From assembly GCA_013373005.1 (NCBI GenBank), contig JABXIP010000108.1:1-8192 (forward strand): a stretch of DNA of 8,192 nt, read 5' to 3'. The notes under the pieces are model-generated. The model was not told the DNA's origin. It saw only the letters and a list, made by a program, of their open reading frames with translations, and searched no databases. Shown here in pieces: positions 6,229 through 8,192 of this stretch; position 1 is the stretch's first letter, and each line of letters opens with the position of its first letter. Source of the stretch: Cytophagia bacterium. Lineage in GTDB: Bacteria; Bacteroidota; Bacteroidia; Cytophagales; Cyclobacteriaceae. The position numbers were made by a program, and so were the translations under genes.

Positions 6229-8177
6229 TCGAAGAACAACCAGCGTACTCCCATATCGAGGGTACGCTTTGAGCCGGTATAGTTAGGAGTAATAAAGTAG
6301 CCTTTATATTCCAACTGATTGATGTGCCCCATTTTCACAAGAAAAAGGAAGTTGCCCACTTTGAAATTGAGGAATAGATCAACCTTTGCAAAAGCGTCAG
6401 AGGTAAAACCATCTTGCAAATGGTACTTCTGAATCACAGGATCATAGGCTAAAGGCTTATAATCAGATTGATAGAAAACATCTACACCAGTGTGTACCAT
6501 CATTTTTCCACCAAAAATCTCATTCTTAAATGCAATCTGGCTTAAGGCCATAATTTCTGGCAATCGGTAGCTGTTGGCAGAACCTCCAGATATAGAGTTG
6601 TATCTGACAGAATTACTCCAGGTTATTTTGGGAGTAAGTGCATAGTCGAAGTTTAATCCCGGAGTAAGCAAAATAACATCGCTATTGGCTTGAGCCGGAA
6701 GCTTGTTCTCATCGAAATAGATGTAGTTTGAAATTCTGTTGAATTGAAGGAATGGTCTAAAGGATACTCTATTACTATTTACCTTGATGGTTCCTTCCAG
6801 ATTATCTGAAGTCTCATTACCAAAGCTATTTCTCCAAGATCTACCATCTTGCAGATAGAAGTCCGTAAGATATGATGGCTGTCTGACTACTCTAGAATAT
6901 TTTGCATCGAACCAATCGCTGCTGAAATCGCCCTCTACCAGATAATTACCATCGAAGAGGAACTCTCCAGAAGCCACAAGAAACACTTTTGGTGTAATTT
7001 GCTGTCGAAGGGTTCCACCAACATAATGCTCTGCCTTCTTAGCATTCAACTTATATTCATCAGCTTCATTACTAACCCTTACACTCTCATTCTTCAGCAG
7101 GCGATTTCTATAGTAAGCAGTGTATGAGAAGGTTTTAGTTCTCCCCTTCAAACCGAACTCATTCGCAAATTCCCTGAAAAAATTTCTGTCGTTGATAGCA
7201 CCAGATGTTGGATCGGCATTCACCACACCATCATAGATATACTGATCATAACCAGTTAAATCATAGGCATCAGTATATCTAGTTATCTGCTGCATGTAAT
7301 TCATAGTGTGGTACACCTGAAAAATTGAGTCCAAATCGAACTGCTGATAGATGTGCAGCCCCCCACGCTTGTCATAACTCTGGGCGCCATCTAAATACAC
7401 ATTGGCATCTTTATAATCAAAAAAGGTCACAGTATCCCCTTCAGCTGGTTCAGGCTGCAGAGCAGGATCAACCACCCCTCCTTGTTCCTGTACCGTGTGT
7501 TTAAACTGGGTGGTATTGAATAGTAACAGATATTTCTTAAGCTTGGAAGGCCTGTAAAAACCGAAAATATTCCAGTCGTTACTAACCACTTGTCTGTCGC
7601 CACGGGTGAGGTAGGCCAATTGTTTTTCTGCCCGAATGGCATTGAAGTTCCCTCCTATATTGAATTGAGTACTGTCATTCAAGGTAAACGTCACTCGCGT
7701 GATGGCTCTTCCTCCACCAGCAAACAATGCCTCAATATCTGTATAGGGAGATCGAGTATCGAAGTAACGAATTTTGTCAGGTGTGGTGTAGAAAGCATCG
7801 TAAGCATTATAGCCCGATGTTCTACCAATTGTTTTCGGCACCTCATAAAATAAAGACCGTTGTGCCGTGCCTATATTCCCTAGGTTCTGAATCAGGTAAT
7901 TGTTTCTCTCATAGAAACTAATCCTGTGCATATTGTCAGGAATGGTATCTGGATTAAAAAAAACAATGTCGTTGAATTTAAAATTGCGCTCGTAAGTATA
8001 GCGAGTGCTTTTAGCGCTATAATTCTCTTTGTTGCTCAAAGCCTCCGCATCTCTGGCATTCATACGGGCCTGGAGCACAGAGTCCGCACCATTGCTAAAA
8101 GAATTGAGATTATTCTGAGCATTCACCCCAATCCAACAGCAACAAAAACCAATAATCAGAAGGACTTTCTTAAGCAC
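6225..8177 (-). CDS. Putative outer-membrane porin (Porin_10-type beta-barrel)
   Basis: Counted from the GTG at 8175-8177 this is a 650-residue protein. A signal peptide runs to VNA, with Gln21 next, and its core unusually contains three adjacent cysteines (GFCCCW). The mature protein has the landmarks of the Bacteroidota 'putative porin' family: an N-terminal extension, then a segment reading YFDTRSPYTDIEALFAGG (about 138-155), followed by a strand TFTLNDSTQFNIGGNF and many alternating aromatic-rich beta strands, ending in the aromatic terminus VRWLFFD expected of a barrel recognised by the BAM complex. It probably forms a diffusion channel in the outer membrane; the solute is unknown. A TTG at 8183 would add two residues, but it lies inside a promoter-like TAATTTTG box, so GTG is preferred. 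Its TAA overlaps the stop codon of the DUF3078 gene, with 4 nt in common between the two genes. Confidence 0.82.
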   Translation of the reverse strand: MLKKVLLIIGFCCCWIGVNAQNNLNSFSNGADSVLQARMNARDAEALSNKENYSAKSTRYTYERNFKFNDIVFFNPDTIPDNMHRISFYERNNYLIQNLGNIGTAQRSLFYEVPKTIGRTSGYNAYDAFYTTPDKIRYFDTRSPYTDIEALFAGGGRAITRVTFTLNDSTQFNIGGNFNAIRAEKQLAYLTRGDRQVVSNDWNIFGFYRPSKLKKYLLLFNTTQFKHTVQEQGGVVDPALQPEPAEGDTVTFFDYKDANVYLDGAQSYDKRGGLHIYQQFDLDSIFQVYHTMNYMQQITRYTDAYDLTGYDQYIYDGVVNADPTSGAINDRNFFREFANEFGLKGRTKTFSYTAYYRNRLLKNESVRVSNEADEYKLNAKKAEHYVGGTLRQQITPKVFLVASGEFLFDGNYLVEGDFSSDWFDAKYSRVVRQPSYLTDFYLQDGRSWRNSFGNETSDNLEGTIKVNSNRVSFRPFLQFNRISNYIYFDENKLPAQANSDVILLTPGLNFDYALTPKITWSNSVRYNSISGGSANSYRLPEIMALSQIAFKNEIFGGKMMVHTGVDVFYQSDYKPLAYDPVIQKYHLQDGFTSDAFAKVDLFLNFKVGNFLFLVKMGHINQLEYKGYFITPNYTGSKRTLDMGVRWLFFD

Positions 8178-8180
8178 GGC

Positions 8181-8188
8181 CAAAATTA
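8181..8188 (-). promoter_or_regulatory. Probable -7 box of the putative porin gene
   Basis: On the minus strand TAATTTTG is a full match to TAnnTTTG and is followed after three bases (GCC) by the GTG start. The -33 element would lie beyond the end of the window, so the promoter cannot be fully tested. The position mirrors the box before miaE, which ends 4 nt before its ATG. Confidence 0.48.
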
Positions 8189-8192
8189 CAAA

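Noticed and set aside
6242..6268. Inverted repeat AGCGTAC/GTACGCT at the 3' end of the porin coding region
   Set aside because: The 7-bp stem is real but lies in conserved C-terminal codons and has no proper U-tract after it on either strand; not convincing as a terminator.
7590..7921. Overlapping plus-strand open frames inside the porin gene
   Set aside because: Both are contained in a recognised porin gene, overlap each other in different frames, and encode no coherent motif.
1..8192. Search for mobile elements, CRISPR arrays, tRNAs, toxin-antitoxin or defence genes
   Set aside because: No terminal inverted repeats, spaced direct repeats, tRNA-like cloverleaf or related protein motifs were seen; gene content is ordinary chromosomal.

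Overview
The window looks like ordinary chromosomal DNA from a member of the Bacteroidota, probably a free-living Cytophagales-type bacterium, although the exact genus cannot be read from it. Three things support this. Two outer-membrane families typical of the phylum are present: a DUF3078 protein and a Porin_10-type putative porin. All four exported proteins have a signal peptide followed by Gln at the predicted +1 position. Promoter-like boxes of the form TAnnTTTG lie just upstream of several starts, and there are no Shine-Dalgarno sequences.

Layout, left to right: (1) the C-terminal end of a YdeI/OmpD-associated family protein (+, cut by the window edge); (2) a long exported TlpA-like thioredoxin-fold protein (-), tail to tail with the first gene with only 3 nt between their stop codons; (3) a divergently transcribed exported alpha/beta hydrolase resembling proline iminopeptidases (+); (4) a cytoplasmic GNAT-type acyltransferase-like protein (+); (5) a strong symmetrical hairpin terminator, preceded by a perfect 14-bp palindrome, separating it from (6) a MiaE-type diiron tRNA hydroxylase (-); (7) a DUF3078 outer-membrane protein (+), divergent from MiaE; (8) a putative porin (-) whose stop codon overlaps that of the DUF3078 gene.

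No two neighbouring genes form a convincing operon. Orientation alternates, each gene seems to have its own promoter, and the genes do not add up to one pathway. They cover envelope and periplasm functions (TlpA-like protein, hydrolase, DUF3078 protein, porin), tRNA modification (MiaE) and uncharacterised enzymes (YdeI-like, GNAT-like). I found no tRNA, rRNA, CRISPR array, insertion sequence, phage gene or recognisable defence system. The points most worth checking are the start-proximal promoter boxes, which imply very short or absent 5' leaders and move the porin start, the large unassigned N-terminal part of the TlpA-like protein, and the compact convergent gene ends. I see no convincing evidence for a previously undescribed multi-gene system.
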